A DNA stretch of 64,000 bases from Pholiota molesta (Eukaryota; Basidiomycota; Agaricomycetes; Agaricales; Strophariaceae). Position 1 is the first letter of the stretch. Each line of letters opens with the position of its first letter. Under the pieces are notes generated by a model. The model made no database searches. It had not been told where the DNA came from and saw only the letters and a program-made list of their open reading frames with translations. A program made the translations under genes and the position numbers. Positions 45,761 to 56,667 of the stretch are shown piece by piece. The stretch is from contig JACGCK010000007.1 in the NCBI GenBank assembly GCA_014925825.1, forward strand, positions 434,001 through 498,000. Direction: 5' to 3'.

Positions 45761-46709
45761 CTAAAGCAACCTCCTACTAATCTGTTTGCAGCGATACAGA
45801 AGCGCCGCAAGCGTCATTGCCAATACCATGAGAAATGTGGCACTGATGATACTTTGAGCCCTTCCGCCGCCCGAGATAGAGTCCGAAAGCAAGCTCCCAT
45901 CTTGTATATTCCATGCCAGAACGAGGACTGTTATTAGAAACAGAATCCCAGACCTAGATATCGACAATTAAAATTTGCAATGGGATAAGCGAGAAAGATG
46001 ACGTACCACATCAACAAAGACATTGGGAATGCGAGAAGCGACCAAAATTCGATTGATTCCGAATCTCCAAAGCTTCGCGACGCCTAGCATATGCATATAA
46101 ATTATTGCTGATCTGTTTTCGATAGAATAGACGACATACGCTAATCCACTGATTCCGACATTTTCTACGATTGAATTGATGAATATTTAACACAAAGCTG
46201 GCAGATAGGACGAGTCCCGCGACTGAGAACACAAATGCGGCAATGGACGACGTTCTTGCTAAGACGTCGTTAAAGACAGGGTTGATCTGTAACATTGACA
46301 TGGACAGACTGATATCGTAAACGTTAGCGAGATGGCTACACAAGAAATAATCGATTATCACTCACGGTGCAATTAGCGCACATCCTGAGCAGCTTATTTT
46401 CCATTCCTTGCTCAGGTGCTGTAACGCTAGATTCCATTCTGCGGTGGCAAGCGATACGAAATCGGATGGTGTGGTGAAAATGGGGAGGCCAGTGTCCCTG
46501 GCATGGTGGACATCGTCTGTGGCTGTCCTTTGTCCAAACCTCATTGCCTTGTATATGGAGAAAGGACGACCGAGTGTCGCTATCCGCCACGCAAGTGTTT
46601 GTATCCACCAGACGGATATCCACGACAAGAACAGTGGTCCGAACGCACCATTATCCGTTATGTTCAGCAAAGTACCCTGCGTAGAGATGTCATTTGTGAG
46701 TGTGTCCAT
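45761..46709 (-). CDS. Hypothetical membrane protein, about three helices
   Basis: Not recognised. Exons 46366-46709, 46140-46308, 46083-46007 (minus strand) and 45761-45953 keep one frame and give 260 residues. Hydrophobic segments: AFGPLFLSWISVWWIQTLAW near the N terminus (may be amphipathic), SIAAFVFSVAGLVLSASFVL, FWSLLAFPMSLLMW joined to SGILFLITVLVLAW, and a last helix around IISATFLMVLAMTLAALLY. A short basic tail (RCKQISRRLL) follows. No catalytic motif. A palindromic TTTATAAAG stands about 140 bp upstream. It is the first non-mating gene to the right of R5. The phase-consistent splicing of all four exons is the main evidence that it is real. Confidence 0.6.
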
Positions 46710-46916
46710 TAGGATCGTAAGATGGGGAGGGCTGAGTATAAGACTGTTTATTGAGCAGATAGAGCGATGTCCTAGAATAGTGGAGTCCTTGATTGAGTAG
46801 AGAACGTAAACGGGTTGGCTGGAGTCTACAAACCTATCTTCACTTTATAAAGAAAACAGGACCCACCGCATTGAAGAAATTTCTGGGGTGGCTCCACCGT
46901 ATGTTCTGAGGCCTGG

Positions 46917-47192
46917 TATATTGATGGCGTTTTCGACCACTGGCCAAGTTTTATTAACCTTCTGCATGATCACTTCTTAAGTGTCGATCAGTATATCACT
47001 GGCCAAGTTTTATCAACCTTCTGCATGATCACTTCTTAAGTGTCGATCAGTATATCACTGGCCAAGTTTTATCAACCTTCTTCATGATCACTGCTTAAGT
47101 CTAAGTGTCGATAGAGTGTATTGATGGAGTTTTCAACCACTGGCCAAGTTTCATCAACCTTCTTCATGATCACTTCTTAAGTGTCGAGTATG
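46917..47192. repeat. 59-bp tandem repeat, four copies
   Basis: Units begin ACTGGCCAAGTTT at 46939, 46998, 47057 and 47139; the first two periods are exactly 59 bp, the third is 82 bp because of an inserted segment. Units contain TCATGATCACTTCTTAAGTG or close variants. A 20-bp leader (TATTGATGGCGTTTTCGACC) before unit 1 recurs with two changes before unit 4, so the array was duplicated in steps. Confidence 0.85.
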
Positions 47193-47958
47193 ATGGAATT
47201 GGTGTGATAATAGTGCATAGCCTTTTCATTTAGCATGACATGGAATAATATACAGGCTCACAAAACCGTGTGCTTCAAAGGACTACTGAGAGTCTGAGCC
47301 TGACAGACCATCCGAGCCTCGAGGTCAACGCGTTTCAGCTTTGGCATTTACCCATGCGTAACTATCAGGCATACGTCTGTATGTATAACTGAAAAAATCT
47401 GGGACGACGTTGACAGAAACACACCTTTTAGGCATGTCGCTAACACAGCGATAATATAGGAATATTTAACATAATCTGTGCGCAGTGCAAGGCCAAATAA
47501 CGCAAATCCTAGATGACCGAAAGGGGTGATCGATTGATCATTGAATGGGCCGCATCCTACCATACAGTGAAGTTGGATTTTAGAGCTAGTAATTATCACC
47601 GTCGGAAAAAAACATAGTGGATAACAGGGTGGGCCGCTTATTAACCTGACGGTGTGAAGAGGCCTAGTTGAGTTTATCGGTGCTGTTCGTAGATGTTGAG
47701 TCCTTGATATGACAGCAGTTGATGTTTAGTGTTCATCGGCTGTCGCGAGGTACAGATCGCCTCGTTCCAACTGGCAGCCCTATGTTGTTCGTCTCGCCCA
47801 GTTAATGCACTGGAAGAGAAGATCACTCGCTAGTTCGGTATGCACTCGTCGCCAGTGAAGGAAAACGGCAAGTACACACAAGTTCATCTGATCCCTTAGG
47901 GTAGATTGGGAAGGATTTTCGATCTTGCCCATACCCAATACGGTTGAAAGGACAATGA
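47193..47958. other. Spacer downstream of the RG-rich protein gene
   Basis: No recognisable gene. It contains the 3' region of the next gene. Confidence 0.35.
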
Positions 47959-48925
47959 TTAGGAGAGAAGGTCGTCAAGGAAGTCCTCCATCTCTGCAAG
48001 CTGGGACTTGGGTGCCGGCGTGGCGCCTTCAGGCAGGGGAAGCGCCGGTGCTTCTTGATACTCTGAAAAGAATTTACATATCAGCGACTGCACACGTAGA
48101 TGGATACTGGCGAGGGAGGTCGATGGAGATGGTGGGGGGAAAGACAGTACACACCTTGCTTTCGAGATCGTGAGGCGGCTGAAGTAGTAGTAGGCGTTAG
48201 TGGTTTAGCGCGTAGTTTCTCTGATTTGGCTCTAAAGCGGCTTTTCAGATCTATGTGGGTTGATGTAAATCAAATGCCAATGCAAGAGAAAATCAGTCTG
48301 ACCCCATGTCGCTTCCGCAGCTTTCTTCTCTCGTGTCATCTCGTCCAGACTTTCATCCCAAGCAATTTCTTCGATTTTGCCTTTCTTAGGAGCAGTGTGT
48401 GCAGGGACCCTTGATGAACTGGAGGTTATGTGGGCTAGGGACGTGTCCACATCGTCATCGTCGTATTCTTTCTTTTCGGCTGCTCGCAGAGTTGGGCCTG
48501 CCTCATCCGATATCCGTTGCCTTTCAAGGAAAGATGATAAATCGACTTCAGGCTCAAGTATAGGTTCACCTAAGTAATCCAGTATTCATCTCTAGAAATC
48601 TAGGATTGCAAAACATATATGACAAGGACACACCATCTGAATCAAGCTCAACTTCCTCCTCCTTATATCGATCCGCATTCGTACCAAGCTGACGCCTGCT
48701 GTACTTCATCGCCGTCTCCCGCGCAAGCTCCGCTTGTTCTTCCTCGGTCAGAGCAGCCGTGCTCTCGCCCTCCAGCACCAAACGCGTCGTGAACTCAGCC
48801 GGGCGCCCAAACCCCCGTCCGCGTCCCCGCGAGCGGAGGTACTTGCCCAATCCGCCTCTGGACTTCCCCCGACCACGGCCGCGTGTGCTGCTGGAGGATG
48901 GGGATGCATCTGCGGGCTCGGCCAT
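47959..48925 (-). CDS. Hypothetical protein with RG-rich N terminus
   Basis: Not recognised. Exons 48634-48925, 48303-48569, 48155-48250, 47959-48062 give 252 residues in one frame. After MAEPADASPSSSST come Arg-Gly repeats (RGRGRGKSRGG and SRGRGRGFGRP), a low-complexity type often found in RNA-binding proteins. The middle is acidic and charged, with EEIAWDESLDEMTREKKAAE. A basic stretch DLKSRFRAKSEKL and an acidic end LAEMEDFLDDLLS follow. No folded domain is evident; nuclear or RNA-associated function is only a guess from composition. Confidence 0.72.
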
Positions 48926-49519
48926 GACGAGACTCGGTTGTGTGCAAGATCGTGAAGGTAAGGTCAGTGGGAGGAATGGACAAGGAGCAGACAAGGAGAT
49001 CAAGTCAGAATCGGGCGGCATGCCGGCGCGGAGCTTTTTCTCCACAGTACTGAGTAAGGAAATGATAATAAATTGATTGATCACATTCATTGTTCAACTC
49101 CATTGACAAGCGCTTGGCGCGACGCGACGCGACTCCGAGTTCGGGAAATGGAGGGTATTTCAAGAGTATCTAGACAGCAACCAGTGTTTCGTTGGCAGTT
49201 CCAGGTTCTTCCTCTTTTCGCTGTCCTCAAAGCATAATCTCGATCTCGACCTCAAGTTTCGCCCGTAATTGTGAACATTATGCAAATAAGTATTAGTGTA
49301 ATTACCATTCGGTACAGGTTGCAAGGAACACAGTAACATGAATGGCGAATGTCTAGTACTGATGCTATCTAAAAAGTATGCGTATCCTGTGTGCGTATCA
49401 ATACAAATCATAATCTCATTAAATCGCTTCCCGAGCGAGGAATTATCTCCCCTCCCCTCAAACCCAAGCTTGCCCCATTGACAGAAAGTGATTAAGAAGA
49501 AATACTTCGCGAATTAAAC
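48926..49519. other. Spacer upstream of the RG-rich gene and downstream of the permease
   Basis: Promoter of the RG-rich gene and 3' region of the permease gene. Nothing else recognised. Confidence 0.35.
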
Positions 49520-51704
49520 TTAGAGAATGTACTTGAAGTCGGGATGACGGTCGCCCAATTCAACCCATGCCTGGACGCCACCATCAGGCTGCGCAGAGTT
49601 AACATACGGCTCAAGTAGCTGGGCACGGTTACGTTGCTTCTGCTTGTTCTGATAGTGGAGATATCCAGCGTTTATCGCTCCTAACGCCATCATTCCTACA
49701 GAGCTGTGGGATAGCAAATGAAATTAGCGATGAAAAACAGGACGACAGATATTGGAAAAGCGACTCACAACACGAGGTTCAATATCGTCGTTTTACGGAA
49801 TCGGGGGCCTGCCGAAGAGGGATAGAGCCATGTGCTCAAGATTCCACCCTGGACAAGAGTTGATTAGCGCCAGGTTACAAGATTTCAAAAAACATGGAGG
49901 AGCACACCAGATTCGTAGCCACAAACCCGAGAGCAATGCTCGTCGCGCGCGTGTAATGCGGCTCAGAGTTGTTGGAGATCCACGCTGAAATGACAGGCGT
50001 GGTGGCGTAGATACCGGGGACCATGAGGTAGAGAGCCGCGTACGCAATGTTCTTTTCTCCGCTCGCTGTCAGCGAGCCGCGTCAGTTGCGTAGCGCAAAC
50101 GAGTAAAACGGCATTGCTCACCAAGGAACATGATGTATCCGACGACTGCGGGCACGAGGATGAGGATGAGTGGTATCGAGCGGCTCCTGATTCGGTCGGA
50201 ACCCCAAGCAGCAATCACGGTGACTGTTAGAATTGATTTACGGGTTAACCTTTTATCCTAGGAGAATTATTGGAACTAAGGTGACTTACAGAAGAATCCT
50301 ACAGCGAAGGGTCCGACACTGAGAAGTTGAGACCTATTGGCGGTGTGACCGAGCTCCTTGACGATGGAAGGCAGGAAGAGAGCAAGACCGTAGAGATTTG
50401 TGCCACCCATGAAGTAGACGACGAACATGATCCAAACGTGAACGGACGTGAACGCCTGCTTGACATATTTGAAGCTGAATGCGTCCAGTGGGTTGGTGAA
50501 TGGTCGATCAGCTGCCAGACGTGCCATAATGAGGCTATCAAATGAAATTAGAAAGCGCCACAGGTGAGATAACGAAAAGTACCCACTCTTTCTGCGTAGG
50601 AGTGAGGAATTTCGAGTGCCTAGGAGTCTTGGGTACTAGGAAGAACGTAACAAGCCCGACCAGAACGCTGAACAAGCCTTCCTATCAACGACCAAAGTAA
50701 CTTAGCACATTTTTTGACATATATAGCTGCAATACATACAAGGAAGAAGATCCAGGACCAAGAAGGTTTACCACCCAAACCATCCAAGTTGGAAATAGCG
50801 GCCGCGAGAAGACCCGAGAAAGCACCGGAAAGCTGTAAAGTAAACGTTAGAAATTGAATTCATGTCCCTGGGTATCGACCTACCGAAGCAGAAGAGAAAA
50901 AGAACGCAATCCTAAATTTACAGAGTCAGAAGATAAGCAGCTATGATGAAGCAACGAAACATACCGGATAGAGAGCTCCTTGCGGGTGTAAAAGCCAGAC
51001 AGATATAACACAATTCCGGGGAACATGGGTCCTTCTACGAGTCCAAGGAATGCGCGAGCTACGGAAAGTCCGGCGAAGGACGAAACGCAACCTTGCAAAG
51101 TAACGATAGTTCCCCAGACGGTGAGCAGCGTGGGCATTAGAAGGTTGGGACCAATTTTACGGAGGAGCAGATTCGACGGGAGTTCCGAAAGAATGTATGG
51201 GCTGAGAAAGATTGCGCTAGCGTTAGTGTTGTAACACAATAGAAGGCTATGGGACATACATATATGTGATGGTGACGGCGATCGAGTACTGTCGATCGGT
51301 CATATGAAGGTCCTTCTGCAAGCCAGCAACCCGTGCATTTCCTACGTTGTTGTAAGTTCATTGGACTCTAAACCAGAATCACGAGTTCGCATACCAATAT
51401 TAGCACGATCCTTAGGTGATGTCATTGCGGTTAGTACTGTCATATGAAGTTGAAGCAGAACCGAAATTGAACATACCAAGAAAGAAAGGAAGTAGAATAT
51501 CGTCATGATGGGGATGACCGTCAGGTCCATCTTCCGGACTGCGCGCCTAATTTCTTCCTGAGCCTCCGGAGTGTTGAGGGCAAAGGTCGGATCCTTCTCT
51601 ATATCATTCTGGGACACGGAGTCGGCGGCGAGGGTCGAGACGTCGACGATGGAGCTCTTCTCCGGAGAGATCTTTTCAGATATCTGTTCAATCGAGGAGG
51701 TCAT
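49520..51704 (-). CDS. MFS transporter, Dal5/allantoate-permease (ACS) type, copy A
   Basis: Twelve-helix plasma-membrane carrier of organic anions such as allantoate, vitamins or dipeptides; the substrate cannot be told. It starts MTSSIEQISEKISPEKSSIV with an acidic cytosolic N terminus, then RKMDLTVIPIMTIFYFLSFL splicing to DRANIGNARVAG, the family hallmark. Later segments: YILSELPSNLLLRKIGPN, ARAFLGLVEGPMFPGIVLYL, SFYTRKELSIR-like sequence (GFYTRKELSIRIAFF), GGTNLYGLALFLPSIVKELG and ISAWISNNSEPHYTRATSIA. It ends DRHPDFKYIL. About eleven short introns. Closely related to the second permease in this window, with which it shares order, orientation and intron layout. Confidence 0.9.
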
Positions 51705-52426
51705 GGCGGCGGAGAGTGATCACAGGCCAAAGAGACTGAAGCTTGCGAGAGGTGGACCGAAGAAACGCAAATCATTGGAGCATCCTTTTGAGCATTTCAA
51801 AAAGATCAGACGGTTGAGGCATGCCAACAACTGGAGTTAGTCGCCAAGAGGAGAGAGTTCCTAGTAAGTCTGTCCAAAACTGTGCTGAGTCCTAAAACGT
51901 CACGGCAGCCTGTATCAGTAATTCAGGCAAGTATCCAGTGCCTGTCATGACGATATATCTTGTTAGCGGTGCATATGCTACCCGTCGCTCTGGCGGGACC
52001 GTAGTAAAACATTGATGCTGTTGAGTTGGAGAGGACCAAGAGAGGATCGGCCAGAAAATCCTTTCACACGATCACCAAACAGTGCTTCACGTGCGACCCG
52101 TTTCGTGCGGGCTCGGCGTACTATATTTTGGACGATCTCTTTGAGCAAAAGCTGATCCAGGGACTGATACTGGTAAGTATTAGTTTTGAGAATAATTCTC
52201 AGTAAAAAAAATATGGGCTTATTTTTATCTTCTCTCGAGGAAGAACGGAACGCCAAATTGATGGCGCCCACCTTTAAACTCAACCCACCTTCTGTGGACA
52301 AGTATAGGTCCATCGATTGATGCAAAATGCCTTATGGAAACGTCTCCTTTCAGCCGACCTCCTTTAAATAAATTATAGTTCAAGTTTCTTGGCGACATGT
52401 GGATGAATATGAGTAAAATTACACTC
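51705..52426. other. Region upstream of permease A
   Basis: A plus-strand open stretch near 52010-52200 contains FHTITKQCFTCDPFRAGSAY and resembles coding sequence, but lacks a start and flanking exons. Unassigned; may be a gene remnant. Confidence 0.25.
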
Positions 52427-53736
52427 CTATATATCACTGGCAGCTCCGTCCGACATAAAAGTCAATAAAGACAGGCTCCTATACATCAATCGCTTCAGGC
52501 CGATAATAATACAAGCCAAGAGCAAAACGAAGAAACAAAAATACCCTAGCATGGTGATAACCAGGAGGGTCCACACGGTAATTTCATGTTGAGGCTCAAA
52601 TGCTGAGATACCATGGTGCTTGGAAGTAATGATTTCCCGCCGTTCAGTTTCGCGCGGGGCTTTGGCGGTTCTATACATACGCTGCTTCGCTAAGTCCGGA
52701 TTCGGTTCGACGCCAGAGTGGCATGCGTTTATCTGGTGAAAGAATGGGAGGGTTGCCGAGCGTCTGGGTAAAGCCGGTCGTATATCATCTGTGTCCACTG
52801 GCCGTTCAATTTCAAGCTCCAGCGTGCGTGAACGAGTTCGCGTCGGAAATCGCGGACGCCGAACATACGGACGAGCGGACTAAAAATAATACGTCAGTAA
52901 ATACAGGGAGAGATAGAAATCGCACCATGTGCACCTCAGAACGAGTATTTGAAAAGGTGTCGGAAGGCTTGGGCGTCTCAGATGCCGGCGTGGGCGCTGG
53001 TTGCGTTTCTACGGCTGGAATGGAGGGAGGGGTTGAAACGACCTTTGAGAAAGATCTTGTTCTCAGTCGCTGCCAACACTTTATATTAGCTAGCGAAAGA
53101 AGGTCCTTGATTTTGATCAAGTTCAGCATTTTCTGGGGAAATACGCGGCGGGCTTGGAGAATCTTCGAGGTCTTTTTCTGTACCATTGCCTTGGGCACTA
53201 GTGCTGGGGTCTGCAGATCGTTGGACTATAACTTTTGATTCGAAATCTTGAAGGAAATCATAGGTAGAATCTTTCTTACCCTATCTTGGTCCCTCTTCGA
53301 TTCGCTTTTATAACGCTTTCGTGGTGGTAGAAACTGCGCGTGAACCAGCCAACCTTCTACTCTCTGTTGTTTAGTCAGTAATTTATTCGCCATATATATA
53401 TCGTTAGCTATACTCACCAGTTGCGCTTCGTTGACCGGACCGAAAAGTTCAGGCTGTAGAAACATCGGGTTAGTTGATATTAAAGATAAAAGAAAAGTTC
53501 CATACGTCGTCAACACCCTCAACCATCTCTCGATCTGCGTTCTTTTCCCAATCAATTCGTGCTTCCTCATAGGTATCCGCAACCATCTGCATCAGCGTCA
53601 TTGTCGTAATAGCGCTCAACTGGCCTGCCTCGGTATCGAGAGGAGCCATGCGGTTCTGTGTCGTTTCAAAAATATGAGCCAAGGAACCAAGTTTGAGCGT
53701 TACACTTACAGCTCCATGAACATAGTAGTAGGCCAT
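52427..53736 (-). CDS. Hypothetical protein with C-terminal membrane helix
   Basis: Not recognised. Exons 53710-53736, 53506-53655, 53418-53453, 53280-53363 and about 52920-53209 and 52427-52875 keep frame. The N terminus MAYYYVHGA joins NRMAPLDTEAGQLSAITTMT, then an acidic helix EEARIDWEKNADREMVEG, PELFGPVNEAQL, and a basic RVEGWLVHAQFLPPRKRYK. A Pro/Thr-rich linker precedes an Arg-rich stretch. One hydrophobic span near the end (VWTLLVITMLGYFCFFVLLL and following) suggests a tail-anchored or single-pass protein. The N-terminal exons look conserved; the middle exon could be read in another frame. Confidence 0.55.
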
Positions 53737-56667
53737 AGTGTGCTCCCAAAACTGATATTCGAGTCTTGGAGTTTCAATAAATAAAAATAACCCGATAGAC
53801 GATGGAGGATAGCTGTCTGCCGGTCAGGCCAACATAGAGATGGTTAACACGAGGGAAAGGCCACCATGAATTGGAGGTATTTGAAGGGGACTGTTAATGC
53901 CACAAATCTTGAGAAGCCCTTTGAACGCATTTTGGGCCCACAAACAAAGGCTTTATTTGGACCATGTTTGTATTTTGGGCCACTGTGCCACTCGAAAATA
54001 TCCATATAAGGTATTCCTTCCACTGCCCACCCACATGCTCAACCTTCCCACGGGCCACCTTTTTCTTTATCATGGTGAACAAAGGGAAAATGTTCTATCG
54101 CATGCTTCTATCAAAGAAGTACATAGCTTTGCCATGTCGTCATATCTTCTCGGACTGCACACTACCGCCACCACGTTAGATTTTTCTGCGACATAGCGAG
54201 CTCCCTGTCAATGTCGACTTGGGTGGCTGAATAGTAGCATCAGCTAAAGTTTCGGGATCTAAATTAACATCACTGAAATTTGGCTAAAATACGGCACTGG
54301 TTCAGAAGCTCTGGCACCGGCACGCATATGTATGCGCATGCATGACAAGCGAGCGCTTATAGATTACGAGATCCGCATCGTACAGGTAACAGAAAATAAG
54401 CTAATCCTAGCTTCTGTAATTCACGCTCAAGGAGATAAGTAGTATAAGCGCTAGGTAGAGGTGCCTGAACTCTGTGCTCACAATCACCAAATTATCATTG
54501 TCGGGCATGTTATATGGTGCCCAATAGAATCGCCCAAGAGAGCCGGGCTTTCTTTGGTGAGTAATGTGCGGGCGGCCTAATGGCCGTCCTCGACCAGCTA
54601 CGAGGGGTGGGTATCCATTGAACGCGGTGGATCAACGCCGATGAGGCTGCGTACTCGGGGTAGAAAGTCTGATATAGAGACGGCGTGAAAATCAGGTCAT
54701 ACATTGACAATGGCGAATTAATCACCTATCAAGTTTTTTCAAATGCCATAATTCGAGTAATTTCGTTTATTTCATAGTTTCAATCGCGCTTTACGGTCAT
54801 GACTATGTATCTCCACCCGTTCCATAGGCACAATGAGAAGAGTTTAATCACTGATTGCCATTAGAGGAAATTATGTGACTTTCGAACGAAACACTTATTA
54901 AAGGACTTATTTTACAACGACTCGGACGTACAGGAGTAATGACATATAGAAGAAAGGACCCACAAGTGTATGAATAGATCGCTCGATCTCAACTCGGATT
55001 GTTCCGTTTGAAGCTCACAGATCTTGACGTAGATCGAATATGGGGAAAGGCTTCCTGACAATCATTAAATCAAGATGTGAGCATAGGCATATCCTGCTCT
55101 GTTATGGTGTTCTCAGGACCTGACTTTTTTGCGTGCGGTGAGGAGGCCGATGCCGAAACCCGAGGCAGATTCCCAAATAGTTTGAGTGGGTAAGCTACAT
55201 ACCTGGCAGACCACCGCTCTTAATGTTCACGCAGCATAGCTATGTTGAGGCGTTCAGGAATAGCGACATTTACCAATATTCGAGACGGCATTTGGTGACG
55301 AAAGCAAGAGCATAGTCAGTATAAAGGCCGGACGGAGGTGAACATTTCAGACATATGTCGGCGACACAGTATGAACAGAGTATTCGATAAAATATGAGGG
55401 GGAATAAGGCTACTGGTACCGACGATCCACTCGGAGTATATTACCCTGACGGGCAGACGCGAGCGACTCACAAGCCCCATCAAGACGATCTCCGGTCACC
55501 AACGGATGTCCGCCCAAGTCCATCCACATGCAATGTATATCTATATGTGCCTGACAGTCAAAAAAAGGTCGGCCCAAGAACAGGCGCCGAGAAGAGTTTT
55601 GAGCGCTTCAGCATCAAATGATTGCTTACCTGATCCGTAGGCAGCGCACTGAAGTTGGTTGACAATGAATGGCGTGGGGTCGCCCGGGGCAGGCGCAGAG
55701 CCGGCGATTCATCAGAACTATTCAGGAGTATACCTTGTGCTACTTCTGTCTCCCATTGATTTTCCCAAGTAATGTGTATATTACCTTGACAATGAACATG
55801 AAGGAAATGAGATTACATAGATCTTATTCAACGTTTCCCCACCTATGCGGCTATTCCGAAACTAGAAAGAACTTGGACTTCGGAGCCGCCAGTAAAGCGG
55901 CGAGTGGCATGGTGGCGAGTGCTATGCAAGTAACAGAGATGAAAGCATGGGGAAGCACATCAACGCCAACCCTCTTAGGATATTTTCGTTGGCTGCTCGT
56001 GCCAAGGGTTTCGAGTTACTCTGCGCAATGGGACTTAGTTGACGCCATGCCCACGCACGCACGACGACACCGACGGCACGCTCCCAGGACGCCTATCTAT
56101 GTCCACTTCACAGTACTTTAATAAGGCAACATCCCTAAATACTTACAGACAATGATTCATTTCCCAACTCCACGAGGCCGCAACGATACTCTGTGTAGCA
56201 CAGAAAAATGATGCAGCACAGCACCATTGAGTCTCCAGACGATGAAAATAAGCATTGCTACAAGGCAATAAGTGTGCTCGGTCAAACAATATATATATAC
56301 TACAAACCCTCCCAGCTAAAGAATAAGAAAATTATAGAAATCTGGCAGAGGTGAACAAATTGAGAGGCGTCAATAGTTTGTAAAAATAGTATGCGATGAA
56401 GATACGTTATAGCCACACGCCCGCCTCCTTCGCGTCGAAAAGATGATAAAAAGACATCGTAATAAATAAACACGACGATCTAAAGAATGAAAAAACCGGG
56501 TTGATGATACATCAGAGGTCGGCAGGCAATGGGCGAGGCGTTGGGAGTTGCGCTGGCGGGGAATAAATAGAACGAGGAAGACGGCAGTCTCAGAGAAGGC
56601 GTTGGCGAATAAAATAACAGTCATATTAATATCCTCGAGGGTTTTAAGCGTTAGGCACTAGGTCATA
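53737..56667. other. Long gene-poor stretch
   Basis: 2.9 kb. I see no gene, no repeat and no RNA gene. Frames of up to 150 codons lack motifs and overlap on both strands. The 3' region of the glycosyltransferase gene is at its right end. ACAAAGGGA occurs once (54079-54087). Confidence 0.35.

Noticed and set aside
51703..51840. Basic plus-strand peptide (MAAESDHRPKRLKLARGGPK) beginning opposite the permease A start codon
   Set aside because: It overlaps the permease ATG on the other strand and is only about 45 codons; most likely chance.
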